NCBI GenBank assembly: GCA_905478365.1
Contig: CAJQIK010000046.1
Coordinates: 1 to 37,312, forward strand
Direction: 5' to 3'
Origin: an uncultured Burkholderiales Genera incertae sedis bacterium
Lineage (GTDB): Bacteria > Pseudomonadota > Gammaproteobacteria > Burkholderiales > Eutrophovitaceae
Length of the DNA stretch: 37,312 bases
Translations under genes and position numbers: made by a program
Shown here: positions 9,825 through 21,483 of the stretch, in pieces
Layout: every line of letters starts with the position of its first letter
Numbering within the stretch: position 1 is the first letter of the stretch
The notes under the pieces: generated by a model
What the model was told of the DNA's origin: nothing
The model's database searches: none
Seen by the model: only the letters and a program-made list of their open reading frames with translations

Positions 9825-10199
9825 TTACCCTTTAGCCCTCTTGGCTCCGTACTTCGACCGGGCCTGCTTACGATCTTTTACGCCCTGAGTATCAAGGCTA
9901 CCTCGAACAACGTGATATCTAACTCCAGGTAAATCTTTAACTCGTCCGCCTCTAATCAGAACAACCGAGTGCTCCTGGAGATTATGCCCCTCTCCCCCGA
10001 TATAACTAATGACCTCAAACCCAGTCGTAAGGCGAACTTTAGCTACCTTCCGAAGCGCCGAATTCGGCTTTTTAGGTGTGGTTGTATAAACCCTCGTACA
10101 CACACCACGCTTTGCTGGCGCGCCACCCAGTGCTGGAACCTTGCTCTTCGCGATTGGCACTGATCGGCCTTTGCGAACCAATTGATTTGTAGTTGGCAT
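9825..10199 (-). CDS. rpsL: 30S ribosomal protein S12
   Basis: Decoding-centre protein that monitors codon-anticodon fit. It has 124 residues, beginning [12 protein letters not shown]. The block [17 protein letters not shown] carries Lys43, and [13 protein letters not shown] carries Lys88. These are the residues changed in streptomycin-resistant mutants elsewhere, so this allele has the wild-type, sensitive form. It is the first gene of the str operon and follows a 150-nt gap after rpoC. Confidence 0.98.
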   Translation of the reverse strand: MPTTNQLVRKGRSVPIAKSKVPALGGAPAKRGVCTRVYTTTPKKPNSALRKVAKVRLTTGFEVISYIGGEGHNLQEHSVVLIRGGRVKDLPGVRYHVVRGSLDTQGVKDRKQARSKYGAKRAKG

Positions 10200-10219
10200 C
10201 TTAAAATTCGAGTCCTAAA

Positions 10220-10248
10220 GTAATATGGTCTACACAACCAGCAGTTAA
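10220..10248 (-). promoter_or_regulatory. Possible str-operon promoter
   Basis: On the minus strand TTAACT (10248-10243) and TATTAC (10225-10220) are 17 nt apart. Each matches the sigma70 consensus at four of six positions. The position, about 20 nt before the rpsL start and after the rpoC terminator, fits a str promoter. The short leader and weak boxes make this uncertain. Confidence 0.3.
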
Positions 10249-10290
10249 GGCCAAAAACAAATCGACCTCAAATCCTAGTTTAACCGTTAC

Positions 10291-10311
10291 CCCAGTCGTG
10301 TTATGACTGGG
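10291..10311 (-). other. Perfect 7-bp hairpin between rpoC terminator and rpsL
   Basis: CCCAGTC and GACTGGG pair perfectly around a 7-nt loop. It lies directly after the T-tract of the rpoC terminator on the minus strand. No U-run follows it, so it is not a simple terminator. It might stabilise the 3' end of a processed message or be the 5' structure of an str leader. Function unknown. Confidence 0.45.
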
Positions 10312-10342
10312 AAAAAGACGGGCGATTCTAAGACCACCCGTC
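10312..10342 (-). terminator. Intrinsic terminator after rpoC
   Basis: Seven bases after the rpoC stop, GACGGGTGGT (10342-10333) pairs with ATCGCCCGTC (10326-10317): ten pairs with two G-U wobbles and a 6-nt loop. Five T (10316-10312) follow. This is a convincing factor-independent terminator for the rpoBC transcript, separating it from str. Confidence 0.8.
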
Positions 10343-10349
10343 GCCTATG

Positions 10350-13300
10350 TCAAGCCGCAGCTTCTCCTTCGCCTTCCGAAACTTCCTCAAATACGTCATC
10401 AGAATCAGGGGCCACATCCTCAAATATGTCGGGGACCTCTGGTCGTTTTCGATTTCTATGGTATGCGAGTCCAGTTCCACCCGGGATCAAACGACCCACG
10501 ATGACGTTTTCTTTAAGTCCTCGGAGCTCATCTCGCTTGCCCATGATGGCCGCCTCGGTGAGCACTCTGGTTGTTTCCTGGAAGGATGCAGCAGATATAA
10601 ATGAATCGGTTGACAGCGATGCCTTAGTGATACCTAGTAACACGTTATCGTAGAGCGCTGGCGCTTTCTCCTCGGCAGCAAGCTCCTCGTTCGCCGCCAA
10701 AACCTCTGAACGCTCAACTTGCTCACCCTGAATAAACTCAGTAGCGCCAGAATTTGTAATATTGACGCGACGCAGCATCTGCCTAACAATAACCTCAATG
10801 TGTTTATCATTGATCTTCACACCCTGCAGGCGATACACATCTTGTACCTCGTCGATTATATACCTGGCTAGGGCCTCAATACCCAACAATTTAAGAATCT
10901 CGTGCGGATCTGGCGGCCCATCCACAATCATCTCTCCGACATTAACCATTTGGCCTTCGTGCACCATCACATGCTTATCCTTCGAGATTAGAAACTCGTG
11001 AGATATCCCATCACTATCAGTAATCACCAATCGTTGCTTACCCTTTGTATCCTTTCCAAAGGATACTGCGCCTGTAACAGCCGCTAACGTCCCGGCATCT
11101 TTCGGTGCACGAGCCTCAAACAACTCCGCAACCCGAGGTAAACCACCCGTGATATCCCTCGTCTTAGAACTCTCCTGAGGAATACGAGCTAAAATTTCAC
11201 CGATTCCAACTTTTTGTCCGTTTTTCACTGTAATCACAGAGTTAACCGGAACGGTTATATTCACTGGCGTATCGGTCCCAGCGATCTTAATCTCTTCTCC
11301 GCTGTCATCGATCAAACGAACGCTAGGACGAGCGTCCTTACCCTGAGACGATGAACTCCTTTTGGGATCAGTAACAACCAAAGTCGACAAGCCTGTAACC
11401 TCATCGATCTGCCGAGCGACGGTAACACCTTCTTCAACATTCTCAAATTTAACCGTACCAGAGTATTCCGTGACAATCGGTCGTGTGTGTGGGTCCCAAT
11501 TAGCGAGAATTTTTCCAGCTTTTTCCGATGCCCCATCAGAGACATGCAACAAAGCACCGTAGGGAACCTTGTGCCTTTCTCTTTCCCTACCAACTTCATC
11601 GTGCACGACTACCTCGCCAGACCGAGCGATGACTACCTTTTCATTCCGCTCATTGGTCACATACCGCATCTGAGGAGAAAATTTAATGACTCCTTTAGAC
11701 TTTGATTCGATCTGACTTGCTACCGCTGTACGTGAAGCGGCCCCACCTATATGGAAGGTCCGCATCGTTAACTGAGTGCCAGGTTCACCAATGGATTGGG
11801 CAGCAATAACACCAACAGCCTCACCAGAGCTCACCAAGTGTCCACGTCCAAGATCCCGACCGTAACACTTGGAGCATAACCCATAGCGCGTTTCACACGT
11901 AAGAGCCGTCCTTACCTTGACTTCATCAACTCCGCTGTTTTCAATTTGATGCACTAATTTTTCATCAAGTAATGTCCCTGCTGTTGCGAGTAATGCTCCA
12001 TTTTCTGGATCAATCAAATCCTCAGCAACAACCCTCCCAAGAATTCGTTCACTCAGTGGCTCAATAACTTCACCACCTTCAATCAAAGCCTTTTGAACGA
12101 AGCCACGCGAGGTACCGCAGTCATCTTCAACAACTACTAAATCTTGTGTGACGTCAACCAACCTTCGAGTTAAGTATCCCGAGTTAGCGGTCTTGAGTGC
12201 GGTATCTGCAAGTCCTTTTCGAGCACCGTGAGTCGATATAAAGTACTGAAGAACATTTAAACCCTCTCTAAAGTTCGCGGTAATCGGCGTCTCAATAATC
12301 GATCCGTCTGGTTTCGCCATAAGTCCACGCATTCCAGCTAGTTGTCTGATCTGAGCCGCAGACCCTCTGGCACCAGAATCAGCCATCATATAAATTGAAT
12401 TGAATGACTCCTGATGTACTTGCTGTCCTTTTTCATCTTTGAGCATCACCCAAGAGTTAGAATCAGCATCCCATTTCTTTACTGGCTCTTTACCTAAGCG
12501 GTCCATCATCGCCTTCGCTACCACGTCTCCAGCGCGCCCCCAAATATCAACCACTTTGTTGTAACGTTCTCCTTGCGTCACGAGTCCTGAGGTGTACTGA
12601 TCCTCAATTTCTTTAACCTCTTCCTCGGCTTCAGCCAGGATGGTTACCTTATCTTCTGGTATCTCCATATCCTTAACTGCGAAAGACAACCCGGCACGCG
12701 TTGCGAAAGTAAATCCGGTATACATCAATTTATCGGCAAAAATAACAGTCTCCCGGGTACCACACTCTCTAAAACTAATATTGATTAGCCGAGAAATTTC
12801 TTTCTTTTTTAGGGTCTTGTTAATGATGTCAAAAGGCAGACCTTCCGGGAGAATTTCTGACAAAAATGAACGTCCAACAGTAGTTTTGTGGCGACTAACC
12901 CTCCGACTGAGACCAGCTTCCCCGTCAACCTTAGCCTCTGAGATACGGACCTCACATGATGCCTGAAGGTCAATATCTCCATTTTCATAGGCGCGCTTCG
13001 CTTCAGTGACATTAGCAAAAATCATGCCCTCGCCCTTAGCACCCAACTTCTCTCTCGACATATAGTAAAGGCCCAAAACTATATCTTGGGAAGGAACAAT
13101 AATCGGCTCTCCGTTCGCTGGAGATAAAACATTGTTGGAAGCCATCATCAAAACTCTTGCTTCCATTTGCGCCTCGATCGATAGAGGGACGTGAACGGCC
13201 ATTTGGTCACCGTCGAAGTCAGCATTGAAGGCCGCACACACTAAAGGATGCAATTGAATCGCTTTACCTTCAATTAACACTGGCTCGAAAGCTTGGATAC

Positions 13301-14597
13301 CCAAACGATGGAGCGTCGGTGCTCTATTTAGTAGAACAGGATGCTCTCTAATCACCCCTTCCAGAATATCCCATACCTCCGGAACCTCCTGCTCAACTAA
13401 TCGCTTAGCCGCTTTAATAGTTGTAGCAAATCCTAAAGTCTCAAGCTTATGAAAAATAAATGGCTTGAATAATTCAAGTGCCATTTTTTTCGGCAGACCG
13501 CATTGATGGAGTTTCAACTGAGGTCCGACGACAATAACAGAACGTCCAGAGTAGTCCACACGTTTACCTAACAAGTTCTGGCGGAAACGACCGCCCTTAC
13601 CTTTGATCATGTCCGCTAAAGACTTCAATGGCCGCTTGTTAGCTCCCGTCATCGCCTTACCACGCCGCCCATTATCGAGCAACGAATCAACCGATTCTTG
13701 GAGCATTCGCTTTTCATTTCTACAAATGATTTCCGGCGCTTTGAGCTCGAGCAGTCGTTTTAACCTGTTATTCCGGTTAATGACTCGTCGGTATAAATCA
13801 TTGAGATCTGACGTGGCAAAACGCCCGCCGTCCAGCGGCACCAAGGGTCGCAGATCAGGTGGTAGCACTGGCAACACCTCCATGACCATCCACTCAGGCT
13901 TAATCCCAGACTTATGAAAAGCCTCTAAAACCTTTAATCTCTTCGCAATCTTCTTGATTTTAGTCTCGGAACCGGTTTCGCTAAGCTCTTGACGAAGCTT
14001 CTCGATCTCTCCGCCAATGTCGATAGTCTTAAGAAGCTCTCGAATCCCTTCAGCTCCCATAACCGCTGAAAACTCATCACCGAACTCCTCAAACTTCTCT
14101 AAGTAGTTATCTTCGGACAGAAGCTCCCCCTTATTAAGCGGAGTCATACCTGGATGCGTCACAATGTATGCTTCAAAATAAAGCACTCGTTCAATATCTC
14201 GAAGAGGAATATCAAGAACTATTCCCAACCTTGAAGGTAAAGACTTAAGAAACCATATATGAGCTACCGGAGATGCAAGCTCGATATGAGCCATTCGCTC
14301 ACGACGAACTTTCGAGAGCGTCACCTCAACACCACACTTCTCACAAATAACACCTCGGTGCTTTAACCTTTTATATTTTCCACATAGGCACTCATAGTCC
14401 TTCACAGGACCGAAAATCTTTGCGCAAAACAAACCATCACGCTCAGGCTTAAACGTCCGATAGTTAATTGTCTCTGGCTTTTTTACCTCTCCATAAGACC
14501 AAGATCGAATCTTCTCTGGAGATGCGAGACTAATTTTAATAGCATCAAAGTCTTCTTCTTGGTTTGCCTGCTTAAATAGATCCAACAACGCTTTCAT
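10350..14597 (-). CDS. rpoC: RNA polymerase subunit beta'
   Basis: Catalytic beta' subunit of RNA polymerase. It has 1415 residues (E. coli 1407). The N-terminal zinc site is Cys70, Cys72, Cys85 and Cys88. The catalytic magnesium loop [12 protein letters not shown] lies at about residues 458-469, exactly as in E. coli. The trigger-loop and second zinc region is represented by [19 protein letters not shown]. It lies 55 nt after rpoB and is followed by an intrinsic terminator. The C-terminus ends in an acidic tail [12 protein letters not shown]. Confidence 0.99.
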   Translation of the reverse strand: MKALLDLFKQANQEEDFDAIKISLASPEKIRSWSYGEVKKPETINYRTFKPERDGLFCAKIFGPVKDYECLCGKYKRLKHRGVICEKCGVEVTLSKVRRERMAHIELASPVAHIWFLKSLPSRLGIVLDIPLRDIERVLYFEAYIVTHPGMTPLNKGELLSEDNYLEKFEEFGDEFSAVMGAEGIRELLKTIDIGGEIEKLRQELSETGSETKIKKIAKRLKVLEAFHKSGIKPEWMVMEVLPVLPPDLRPLVPLDGGRFATSDLNDLYRRVINRNNRLKRLLELKAPEIICRNEKRMLQESVDSLLDNGRRGKAMTGANKRPLKSLADMIKGKGGRFRQNLLGKRVDYSGRSVIVVGPQLKLHQCGLPKKMALELFKPFIFHKLETLGFATTIKAAKRLVEQEVPEVWDILEGVIREHPVLLNRAPTLHRLGIQAFEPVLIEGKAIQLHPLVCAAFNADFDGDQMAVHVPLSIEAQMEARVLMMASNNVLSPANGEPIIVPSQDIVLGLYYMSREKLGAKGEGMIFANVTEAKRAYENGDIDLQASCEVRISEAKVDGEAGLSRRVSRHKTTVGRSFLSEILPEGLPFDIINKTLKKKEISRLINISFRECGTRETVIFADKLMYTGFTFATRAGLSFAVKDMEIPEDKVTILAEAEEEVKEIEDQYTSGLVTQGERYNKVVDIWGRAGDVVAKAMMDRLGKEPVKKWDADSNSWVMLKDEKGQQVHQESFNSIYMMADSGARGSAAQIRQLAGMRGLMAKPDGSIIETPITANFREGLNVLQYFISTHGARKGLADTALKTANSGYLTRRLVDVTQDLVVVEDDCGTSRGFVQKALIEGGEVIEPLSERILGRVVAEDLIDPENGALLATAGTLLDEKLVHQIENSGVDEVKVRTALTCETRYGLCSKCYGRDLGRGHLVSSGEAVGVIAAQSIGEPGTQLTMRTFHIGGAASRTAVASQIESKSKGVIKFSPQMRYVTNERNEKVVIARSGEVVVHDEVGRERERHKVPYGALLHVSDGASEKAGKILANWDPHTRPIVTEYSGTVKFENVEEGVTVARQIDEVTGLSTLVVTDPKRSSSSQGKDARPSVRLIDDSGEEIKIAGTDTPVNITVPVNSVITVKNGQKVGIGEILARIPQESSKTRDITGGLPRVAELFEARAPKDAGTLAAVTGAVSFGKDTKGKQRLVITDSDGISHEFLISKDKHVMVHEGQMVNVGEMIVDGPPDPHEILKLLGIEALARYIIDEVQDVYRLQGVKINDKHIEVIVRQMLRRVNITNSGATEFIQGEQVERSEVLAANEELAAEEKAPALYDNVLLGITKASLSTDSFISAASFQETTRVLTEAAIMGKRDELRGLKENVIVGRLIPGGTGLAYHRNRKRPEVPDIFEDVAPDSDDVFEEVSEGEGEAAA

Positions 14598-14652
14598 TGT
14601 TTACCCCTTTAAAATTCTTTGTCGATGAACTAGGTACGATTAAAGTGAAACT

Positions 14653-17600
14653 TTAGTGACGGTCAAGGTCAATATCGATAACGAGCGAACGTATCTCTTT
14701 GACTAAAACGTTAAATGATTCAGGCATTCCTGCGTCAATTTTATGCTCCCCTTTCACAATATTTTCATACACTTTAGTTCGCCCGTTAACATCATCGGAC
14801 TTGACCGTTAGCATTTCTTGCAAGGTGTACGATGCGCCGTAAGCTTCTAACGCCCAAACTTCCATTTCTCCAAATCGCTGGCCTCCGAACTGAGCTTTAC
14901 CACCAAGCGGTTGTTGAGTGACTAGGGAGTAAGGGCCAGTGGAGCGCGCGTGCATTTTGTCATCGACTAAGTGATGTAACTTAAGCACATGCATATATCC
15001 AACAGTAACTTCCTGGTCAAACTGATCACCAGTTCTTCCATCGATCAGCGCAATCTGCCCACTCTGAGGCAATCCGGCAAGTTCCAACATCTGTCTAATT
15101 TCAGGCTCATCTGCCCCGTCAAATACTGGAGTTGCAAAAGGCACGCCATGCTTGAGTTGGCCCGCCAGGTCTAATACTTCCTGATCTGACAGAGCGTCAA
15201 TATCCTCTATCTTGCCACTGGTGTTATATACCTTGGAGAGGAAGTTCCTGATCTCATCGATCTTACTTTTTGCGCTTAACATCGCGCCAATCTTATGTCC
15301 TAGACCCTTTGCCGCCCATCCCAGGTGCGTCTCAAGAATCTGGCCCACATTCATTCGAGAGGGCACACCGAGAGGATTAAGCACAATATCCATTGGCGTC
15401 CCATCAGCAGTGTGAGGCATGTCTTCAATGGGTACGATCTTAGAAATCACCCCCTTGTTGCCGTGCCTTCCCGCCATCTTATCGCCCGGCTGCAAGCGTC
15501 GCTTGACCGCGAGATAGACTTTCACCATTTTCTGAACTCCCGGTGGTAACTCATCACCCGAAGTTAACTTCTTTTGCTTCTCATCGAATCGAGCATCAAA
15601 ATCTAATCGAGCCTGATCGATACCCTCTCGAACCTGCTCCACTTGATGAGCTGCACTTTCATTTGCCAGTCGAATATCGAACCAATCGTAACGATTCAAA
15701 TCTTCGAGATAGGATTTTGTGATTTTTGAACCTTTCGCTAGTTTGTTCGGGCCACCGTTGGCGACCTTACCAATCAAGAGCCGCTCCATTCGTCCAAATG
15801 CGTCGTTTTCGACGATACGCATTTGATCTGACAAATCCTTGCGGAAACGCCCGAGCTCATCATCCACAATCATTTGGGCGCGACTATCTCTTTCAACGCC
15901 CTCACGCGTGAAGACCTGGACGTCTATCACGGTACCCGCCATACCAGATGGGACACGCAGAGACGTATCCTTAACATCGGAGGCCTTTTCACCAAAGATA
16001 GCGCGTAGTAGTTTCTCTTCAGGGGTCAATTGCGTCTCACCTTTCGGCGTCACCTTACCCACCAACACGTCGCCAGCACGAACTTCAGCCCCAATGTACA
16101 CAACACCTGACTCGTCCAGGCGCCCCAGCTGGGATTCAGCAAGGTTTGAAATGTCCCTCGTTATCTCTTCTGATCCTAGCTTCGTATCCCTGGCCACAAT
16201 AGATAACTCCTCGATATGAATCGATGTAAAGCGATCTTCGGCCACAATTCTTTCTGAGATGAGAATTGAATCCTCAAAGTTAAATCCGTTCCATGGCATG
16301 AACGCCACGAGAAGGTTCTGTCCGAGTGCTAACTCACCTAAATCTGTGGATGCACCATCTGCAATCACATCGCCCCGTGCAACGATGTCTCCAGGTTTAA
16401 CAATTGGCTTTTGATTAATGTTTGTATTTTGGTTTGAGCGCGTGTACTTCACCAAGTTATATATATCGACTCCGACATCTCCAGCGCGTGTCTCATCGTC
16501 ATTAACACGGATAACGACCCTAGACGCATCCACATAATCGACCAATCCGCCCCGTTCGGCTTGAACCGCAGTTCCTGAATCAACCGCCACGGTTCTCTCG
16601 ATACCCGTGCCGACGAGCGCTTTCTCGGCCCGCAAAGTAGGCACAGCCTGCCGCTGCATATTGGAACCCATCAAGGCTCGATTGGCATCATCATGCTCTA
16701 GAAATGGAATCAAAGATGCAGCCACTGAAACAATTTGTGATGGCGCAACATCCATCATTTCCACTCGATCTGGAGATACCAAGGTGAATTCACCTCGATG
16801 TCGACAAGACACAAGCTCGTCCGTTAGCTTACCTACTTTATCGTAAGCCGCATTTGCTTGCGCAATAACGTACTGCCCCTCATCAATTGCCGACAAATAT
16901 TCAATTTCATCCGTGACCTTGCCATTTTTCACACGAACATAGGGTGTTTCTAAAAAACCATATTCATTCGTTCGCGCATAAATAGCAAGAGAGTTAATGA
17001 GACCAATGTTAGGTCCCTCTGGTGTTTCAATAGGACAAACTCGACCATAGTGTGTTGGATGCACATCTCGGACTTCAAAACCAGCACGCTCACGCGTTAG
17101 TCCTCCAGGCCCTAGCGCAGATATTCTTCGCTTGTGAGTAATCTCTGACAGAGGGTTTGTTTGATCCATAAATTGTGATAACTGAGAGGAACCAAAGAAC
17201 TCTCGAACGGCTGCCGACACCGGCTTTGCGTTAATCAAGTCATGGGGCATCAAATTCTCAGACTCCGCCTGAGACAACCGCTCCCTTACTGCACGCTCCA
17301 CTCGAACCAACCCAGAGCGAAATTGATTTTCAGCCAGCTCTCCGACCGACCGGACACGTCTGTTTCCTAAGTGGTCAATATCATCAATCTCTCCGCGTCC
17401 ATTACGCAATTCGACCAGAATCGCAATGACAGCTAATATGTCCGCGTTAGTCAACGTGCCCTCGTTTGGAATGGTGTTCTTCTGAGCCTCCTCGTAGAAA
17501 CTCTTGAGCCAATCAGATGTTTTAGGTTCTATAACCTCCGGATAAGCCCTTCTATTAAATTTCATTCGACCAACAGCAGATAAATCGTAGCGCTGCGGAG

Positions 17601-18786
17601 TATAGAACAAAGAGCCGAATAAGGCGTTGACAGAATCTTCCGTTGGTGGCTCCCCAGGGCGCATCATTCTATATATCGCAACCTTTGCCGAAAGTTGATC
17701 TGGAGTATCGTCCGATCTTAGTGTTTGCGAAATATAAGCGCCTTGGTCTAGGTCATTGACGTAGAGCGTCTCAATCTCACCAATATTTCCCTCAACCAGC
17801 TTTTCGATCAGCTCTTCGGTTAATTCCTCATTAGCCGAGGCGATGATCTCACCTGTATCTAAATCGATGATATTTCTCGCCAAAATTCTACCAACTAGAA
17901 ATTCATGATCGACAATAACTTTTTCAATTCCTGCTTCACGCAAATCGCGAACGTGTTTTGCTGTAATGCGCTTATCCTTTTCGACAATCAACTTGCCTTG
18001 CTTTGTCTTAATGTCAAAACGAGCAGTCTCACCTCGCAATCTATCGGGCTTTATATGAAATTCCGGGCCTTTTTTTCCGAACTCAAATTGATCAAATGAA
18101 TAAAAGAAGCCTAGAATATCTTCCACACTCATCCCAATCGACTTCAACAAAATAGAAACGGGTAACTTCCGACGACGATCGATACGGAAAAATAAGTGGT
18201 CTTTCGGATCAAATTCAAAATCAAGCCAAGAACCACGGTAGGGAATAACTCGCGCAGAAAATAACAATTTACCCGAAGAATGAGTCTTACCACGATCATG
18301 CTCAAAAAACACCCCAGGCGAACGATGCAATTGAGAAACAATAACCCGCTCTGTCCCGTTAATAACAAACGACCCAGTTGAGGTCATTAAAGGAATTTCC
18401 CCCATATAAACAACCTGCTCTTTGGCCTCTTTTATGACTTGTTTGGGAGAATCTTTATCCAGCAAGGTTAAGCGAACGCGTGCGCGCAATGGAGCCGCAT
18501 AAGTCAGCCCCCGTTGCTGACATTCTTTGACGTCGAAAGCCGGCTCGCCCATTTGGTATGATACGAATTCCAATCGTGCGTTTCCTGAATGACTCTCAAT
18601 CGGGAATATGGACTCAAACGCACTTTGCAAGCCCTGCGACTCTCGCTCCTCTGACGTAGCTCCTGACTGAAGAAACTCGGAATATGATTCTAACTGAGTT
18701 GCAAGCAAATAAGGAACGGGGGCAACACCTTGACGCTTCGCAAAGCTTTTTCGAATACGTTTTTTTTCGGTGAAAGAATAGGCCAT
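14653..18786 (-). CDS. rpoB: RNA polymerase subunit beta
   Basis: Beta subunit of RNA polymerase, forming much of the active-site cleft and the rifampicin pocket. It has 1377 residues (E. coli 1342). The rifampicin region [20 protein letters not shown], followed by [11 protein letters not shown], lies near residues 537-565. The block [18 protein letters not shown] follows. The C-terminal half contains [13 protein letters not shown] and [20 protein letters not shown], and it ends [17 protein letters not shown] precedes the ATG. Conserved rifampicin-contact residues appear unchanged, suggesting sensitivity. Confidence 0.99.
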   Translation of the reverse strand: MAYSFTEKKRIRKSFAKRQGVAPVPYLLATQLESYSEFLQSGATSEERESQGLQSAFESIFPIESHSGNARLEFVSYQMGEPAFDVKECQQRGLTYAAPLRARVRLTLLDKDSPKQVIKEAKEQVVYMGEIPLMTSTGSFVINGTERVIVSQLHRSPGVFFEHDRGKTHSSGKLLFSARVIPYRGSWLDFEFDPKDHLFFRIDRRRKLPVSILLKSIGMSVEDILGFFYSFDQFEFGKKGPEFHIKPDRLRGETARFDIKTKQGKLIVEKDKRITAKHVRDLREAGIEKVIVDHEFLVGRILARNIIDLDTGEIIASANEELTEELIEKLVEGNIGEIETLYVNDLDQGAYISQTLRSDDTPDQLSAKVAIYRMMRPGEPPTEDSVNALFGSLFYTPQRYDLSAVGRMKFNRRAYPEVIEPKTSDWLKSFYEEAQKNTIPNEGTLTNADILAVIAILVELRNGRGEIDDIDHLGNRRVRSVGELAENQFRSGLVRVERAVRERLSQAESENLMPHDLINAKPVSAAVREFFGSSQLSQFMDQTNPLSEITHKRRISALGPGGLTRERAGFEVRDVHPTHYGRVCPIETPEGPNIGLINSLAIYARTNEYGFLETPYVRVKNGKVTDEIEYLSAIDEGQYVIAQANAAYDKVGKLTDELVSCRHRGEFTLVSPDRVEMMDVAPSQIVSVAASLIPFLEHDDANRALMGSNMQRQAVPTLRAEKALVGTGIERTVAVDSGTAVQAERGGLVDYVDASRVVIRVNDDETRAGDVGVDIYNLVKYTRSNQNTNINQKPIVKPGDIVARGDVIADGASTDLGELALGQNLLVAFMPWNGFNFEDSILISERIVAEDRFTSIHIEELSIVARDTKLGSEEITRDISNLAESQLGRLDESGVVYIGAEVRAGDVLVGKVTPKGETQLTPEEKLLRAIFGEKASDVKDTSLRVPSGMAGTVIDVQVFTREGVERDSRAQMIVDDELGRFRKDLSDQMRIVENDAFGRMERLLIGKVANGGPNKLAKGSKITKSYLEDLNRYDWFDIRLANESAAHQVEQVREGIDQARLDFDARFDEKQKKLTSGDELPPGVQKMVKVYLAVKRRLQPGDKMAGRHGNKGVISKIVPIEDMPHTADGTPMDIVLNPLGVPSRMNVGQILETHLGWAAKGLGHKIGAMLSAKSKIDEIRNFLSKVYNTSGKIEDIDALSDQEVLDLAGQLKHGVPFATPVFDGADEPEIRQMLELAGLPQSGQIALIDGRTGDQFDQEVTVGYMHVLKLHHLVDDKMHARSTGPYSLVTQQPLGGKAQFGGQRFGEMEVWALEAYGASYTLQEMLTVKSDDVNGRTKVYENIVKGEHKIDAGMPESFNVLVKEIRSLVIDIDLDRH

Positions 18787-19028
18787 AAAGTCTCCGTAAT
18801 ATTAGGCTCAGCGATACTCGTGAGCATTGAAGTCAATTAAAAGGGCCTGGTGGTTGGCCTCTACCAACCTCTGGCGGACGACTGGATGACCCAGCCCGAC
18901 CAAACCTTAAAAATACAAAAAAGCGTAAATAAAAATCATAAAATTTTTATCTAGACTTTCTAAAATGCTACTCGGTTTGCCCCCCCTCTGGGGAGGCAAA
19001 CCGCATCGCTTATTACATCACAAGTAAA
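18787..19028 (-). promoter_or_regulatory. rplL-rpoB intergenic attenuator and structured RNA
   Basis: On the minus strand the first element is a 13-bp hairpin GGTTTGCCTCCCC-AGA-GGGGGGGCAAACC (19002-18974). It is fully paired only when transcribed in this direction, because the one non-Watson-Crick pair becomes G-U. An AT-rich stretch follows. A second element (18897-18843) has an outer stem GGGCTGG/CCAGGCCC enclosing the hairpin GGTTGG-TAGAGG-CCAACC, then TTTT. E. coli has a partial terminator and an RNase III site at the same place; equivalence is inferred from position. Confidence 0.65.
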
Positions 19029-19412
19029 TTACTTAACTTCAACTGTTGCACCAGCCTCTTCAAGCTGCTTTTTGAAATCATCTGCTTCAGCTTTTGTGAC
19101 ACCTTCTTTAATTGCCTTTGGCGCACCATCAACGAGATCTTTTGCCTCTTTAAGGCCAAGTGAAGTAATGGCTCGCACTGCCTTAATGACCGAAACTTTA
19201 TTGTCCCCTACGCTAGCGACAATCACGTCAAATTCAGTCTTCTCTGCGGCGGCCTCTGCACCACCAGCAGCTGCACCAGGAGCCGCTACCGCAACAGCTG
19301 CTGCCGCAGCTGAAACGCCGAATTTCTCTTCCATCTCTGTGATGAGCTCAGAGAGTTCCAGCACAGACATGCCGGAAATTGCTTCTAAAATTTCTGCCTT
19401 ACCCATAGTCAT
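19029..19412 (-). CDS. rplL: 50S ribosomal protein L7/L12
   Basis: Stalk protein that recruits and activates translational GTPases. Starting at the ATG at 19412 it has 127 residues. The N-terminal dimerisation part contains [20 protein letters not shown], then an Ala/Gly-rich hinge, then the globular domain with [20 protein letters not shown] and ending [16 protein letters not shown] lies only 2 nt before this ATG but 8 nt before a second in-frame ATG at 19406, so initiation may be at 19406. Family alignment favours 19412. A longer reading from 19427 is unlikely. Confidence 0.96.
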   Translation of the reverse strand: MTMGKAEILEAISGMSVLELSELITEMEEKFGVSAAAAAVAVAAPGAAAGGAEAAAEKTEFDVIVASVGDNKVSVIKAVRAITSLGLKEAKDLVDGAPKAIKEGVTKAEADDFKKQLEEAGATVEVK

Positions 19413-19457
19413 TTCTCCTAAAATCAACTTTAAGTGTTCACTTAAATTAAAAAATGT

Positions 19458-19988
19458 TTAAGCCGCTTCTTTCTCTTTCATATCTTTGACCGCAGCAACA
19501 CCCCGTACAAATTTCGTTGGTACCTCGTTGAGGGTTTGAACGAACTTTGCGATTGGCGCCTGCATCGTACCTAGCAACTTAGATAACAATTCGTCTCGAC
19601 TCGGCATCTTCGCTAAAACAGAGACGTCCGCAGCGGACATCACCTGGTTCTTCATCGAACCCACCTTTATCTGAAACTTATCGTTACTCTTTGAAAAGTC
19701 ACTAAGGACTTTAGCAACAGCGACAGGGTCATCAGAAATCCCATATGCTAATGGGCCTACCATGTCCCCAGACAAACCCTCAAAAGGGGTGCCTTTAACC
19801 GCCAACTTGGCCAAAGTATTCTTGAGAACCCGCAGATAAACACCACTATTCCGGGCGCTAACCCGAAGTTGTGTCATCTCCTCAACTGTCAACCCCCGGT
19901 ACTCAGCAAGCACTACCGCTTCTGCAGCCGAAAGCTTGTCGGAAACCTCACCGATGACAGCCTCTTTTTGTTTCCTATTGAGACTCAA
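19458..19988 (-). CDS. rplJ: 50S ribosomal protein L10
   Basis: Base of the L7/L12 stalk. With L7/L12 it represses its own mRNA in other bacteria. It has 176 residues, beginning [19 protein letters not shown], with [15 protein letters not shown] and [18 protein letters not shown]. The start codon is TTG: AGGAGA lies about 6 nt upstream, and in-frame TAG and TAA codons precede it, so no ATG or GTG start is available. The TTG may set a lower initiation rate. A structured L10-type leader lies upstream. Confidence 0.97.
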   Translation of the reverse strand: MSLNRKQKEAVIGEVSDKLSAAEAVVLAEYRGLTVEEMTQLRVSARNSGVYLRVLKNTLAKLAVKGTPFEGLSGDMVGPLAYGISDDPVAVAKVLSDFSKSNDKFQIKVGSMKNQVMSAADVSVLAKMPSRDELLSKLLGTMQAPIAKFVQTLNEVPTKFVRGVAAVKDMKEKEAA

Positions 19989-20104
19989 GTTTTTCTCCTA
20001 TTGTTAACAAAAAGTAAGGCAAAATACCTTACCACCAGCTTCAATAGCGTACTTCGACACAAGCAGGGCAATTCACCAATTTCATGAACACCGACTTGTC
20101 TTTA

Positions 20105-20175
20105 GGTATCACTATCTGCGCAGGCTGAAGAGCCGAAGCCCTACATTTAGGTTCTCACGAACACCTACGGTCTTT
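20105..20175 (-). ncRNA. L10 leader (autoregulatory mRNA element)
   Basis: In the rplA-rplJ gap, minus-strand GACCGTAGGTG leads to the conserved 3' side CCTGCGCAGATAGTGATACC. The closing stem CGTAGG (20169-20164) pairs with CCTGCG (20124-20119). Inside are a GTTC-GTGA-GAAC hairpin and a GGGC-UUCG-GCUC hairpin. This layout and the CGCAGATAGTG sequence match the known L10 leader, where the L10-L7/L12 complex binds to repress translation. The outer boundaries are approximate. Confidence 0.8.
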
Positions 20176-20229
20176 GACAGCCCAGCCCTCCAGTATCTAC
20201 CGATGGACTGGTACCAAAGTTCTTGACTA

Positions 20230-20925
20230 CTAATTCGCCCAAGCTGATTGATCGAGGCGAAGACCAGGACCCATCGTGCTTGAAACAGCGACACGTTTTA
20301 GATACACACCTTTTGATGCGCTAGGCTTATTTTTGTTCAACGCATCTATCAAGGCTTTAAAGTTTACCGCTAGATCATCTTCAGCAAAGGAGGCTCGACC
20401 GATCGTGCAGTGAATAATACCCGCCTTATCGGTTCGGAACTGCACTTGGCCGCCTTTAGCGTTTTTAACCGCCTCGCTAACGTTGGGGGTCACTGTCCCC
20501 ACCTTTGGATTCGGCATCAGGCCCCTAGGTCCCAGCACCTGACCCAGTTGACCAACTACTCTCATCGCATCTGGAGTAGCAATCACTACATCGAAATCCA
20601 TCGATCCGGCTTTTACTTGCTCCGCCAAATCTTCAAATCCTACGATATCTGCTCCAGCCGCCTTTGCTTCTTCAGCCTTATCGGCCTGTGCAAACACGGC
20701 TACCCTCACGGTTTTACCAGTTCCCTTCGGAAGTACAACCGAACCCCGGACCAGCTGATCCGATTTCTTCGCATCCACACCAAGATTAACCGCTATATCA
20801 ATCGACTCATCAAACTTAGCAGATGCGTTTTGCTTCGCCAAACCAAGCGCGTCGCTGAGGGAATAGAATTTGTTAGGATCAACTGCTTCTCTAATTTGTT
20901 TAATTCTTTTCGATAATTTCGTCAT
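20230..20925 (-). CDS. rplA: 50S ribosomal protein L1
   Basis: Mobile stalk protein guiding E-site tRNA release, and translational repressor of the L11 operon in E. coli. It has 231 residues (E. coli 234). Typical blocks are [40 protein letters not shown] and the signature [16 protein letters not shown]. The C-terminus [15 protein letters not shown] is followed by [10 protein letters not shown]. It starts 2 nt after rplK, with GGAGAG before the ATG inside the rplK end. About 240 nt of leader-containing spacer separates it from rplJ. Confidence 0.98.
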   Translation of the reverse strand: MTKLSKRIKQIREAVDPNKFYSLSDALGLAKQNASAKFDESIDIAVNLGVDAKKSDQLVRGSVVLPKGTGKTVRVAVFAQADKAEEAKAAGADIVGFEDLAEQVKAGSMDFDVVIATPDAMRVVGQLGQVLGPRGLMPNPKVGTVTPNVSEAVKNAKGGQVQFRTDKAGIIHCTIGRASFAEDDLAVNFKALIDALNKNKPSASKGVYLKRVAVSSTMGPGLRLDQSAWAN

Positions 20926-20927
20926 AT

Positions 20928-21359
20928 TCAGCTCTCCTCAACCTCTACACCCATGCTTCGGGCGCTGCCTGCAATGATTTTTACAGCAGCCTCTAAGTCG
21001 CCCGCATTGAGGTCCTCCATCTTGGCTTTCGCAATCTCCTCCGCTTGGGCCCTTGTCAACTTTCCGACTTTGTCGGTATGAGGCCGGGGACTTCCCTTGT
21101 CTAATTTGATTGCCTTTTTAATGAGCACCGAAGCTGGGGGAGTTTTAATGATGAAAGTAAAACTCTTATCGGCAAATGCCGTAATGACAACAGGGAGGGG
21201 AAGCCCGGGCTCATAACTTTGTGTTTTAGCGTTAAATGCCTTGCAAAACTCCATAATATTCAAGCCTCGCTGACCTAAAGCTGGTCCAACTGGCGGACTT
21301 GGATTTGCCTTACCGGCAGGGATTTGCAATTTAATGAAACCAACAACTTTCTTTGCCAC
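20928..21359 (-). CDS. rplK: 50S ribosomal protein L11
   Basis: Protein of the GTPase-associated centre, needed for RelA activation by deacylated tRNA. It has 143 residues (usual 142). Diagnostic blocks are [21 protein letters not shown], then [14 protein letters not shown] and a C-terminal [11 protein letters not shown]. The start codon is GTG with AAAGGAG about 7 nt upstream. It lies 124 nt after nusG, in a gap containing a candidate promoter. Confidence 0.98.
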   Translation of the reverse strand: MAKKVVGFIKLQIPAGKANPSPPVGPALGQRGLNIMEFCKAFNAKTQSYEPGLPLPVVITAFADKSFTFIIKTPPASVLIKKAIKLDKGSPRPHTDKVGKLTRAQAEEIAKAKMEDLNAGDLEAAVKIIAGSARSMGVEVEES

Positions 21360-21483
21360 AAAAACACTCCTTTATAGTAAGTGCGGGTCCAAGCGCTTCC
21401 CACAGAGAAGCTCCCCAAAAAAATCTAGCCAGAAATTATAACCGAAAATGTATTGTTAAGTTTTTCTATGTAGAAAAATAATT
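21360..21483 (-). promoter_or_regulatory. Candidate L11-operon promoter and leader
   Basis: The minus strand carries a perfect -10 hexamer TATAAT (21440-21435), though I see no good -35 box at the normal distance upstream. About 65 nt of leader follow, with a hairpin GCTTC-TCTGTGG-GAAGC (21411-21395), then the AAAGGAG ribosome-binding site of rplK. In E. coli the L1 repressor binds the leader of this operon; this hairpin could be an equivalent site, but I cannot show the L1-binding motif with confidence. Confidence 0.45.

Noticed and set aside
19072-19461. Plus-strand 129-codon Ala/Ser-rich frame
   Set aside because: It is the antisense of the Ala-rich rplL hinge; low complexity and no independent ribosome-binding site.
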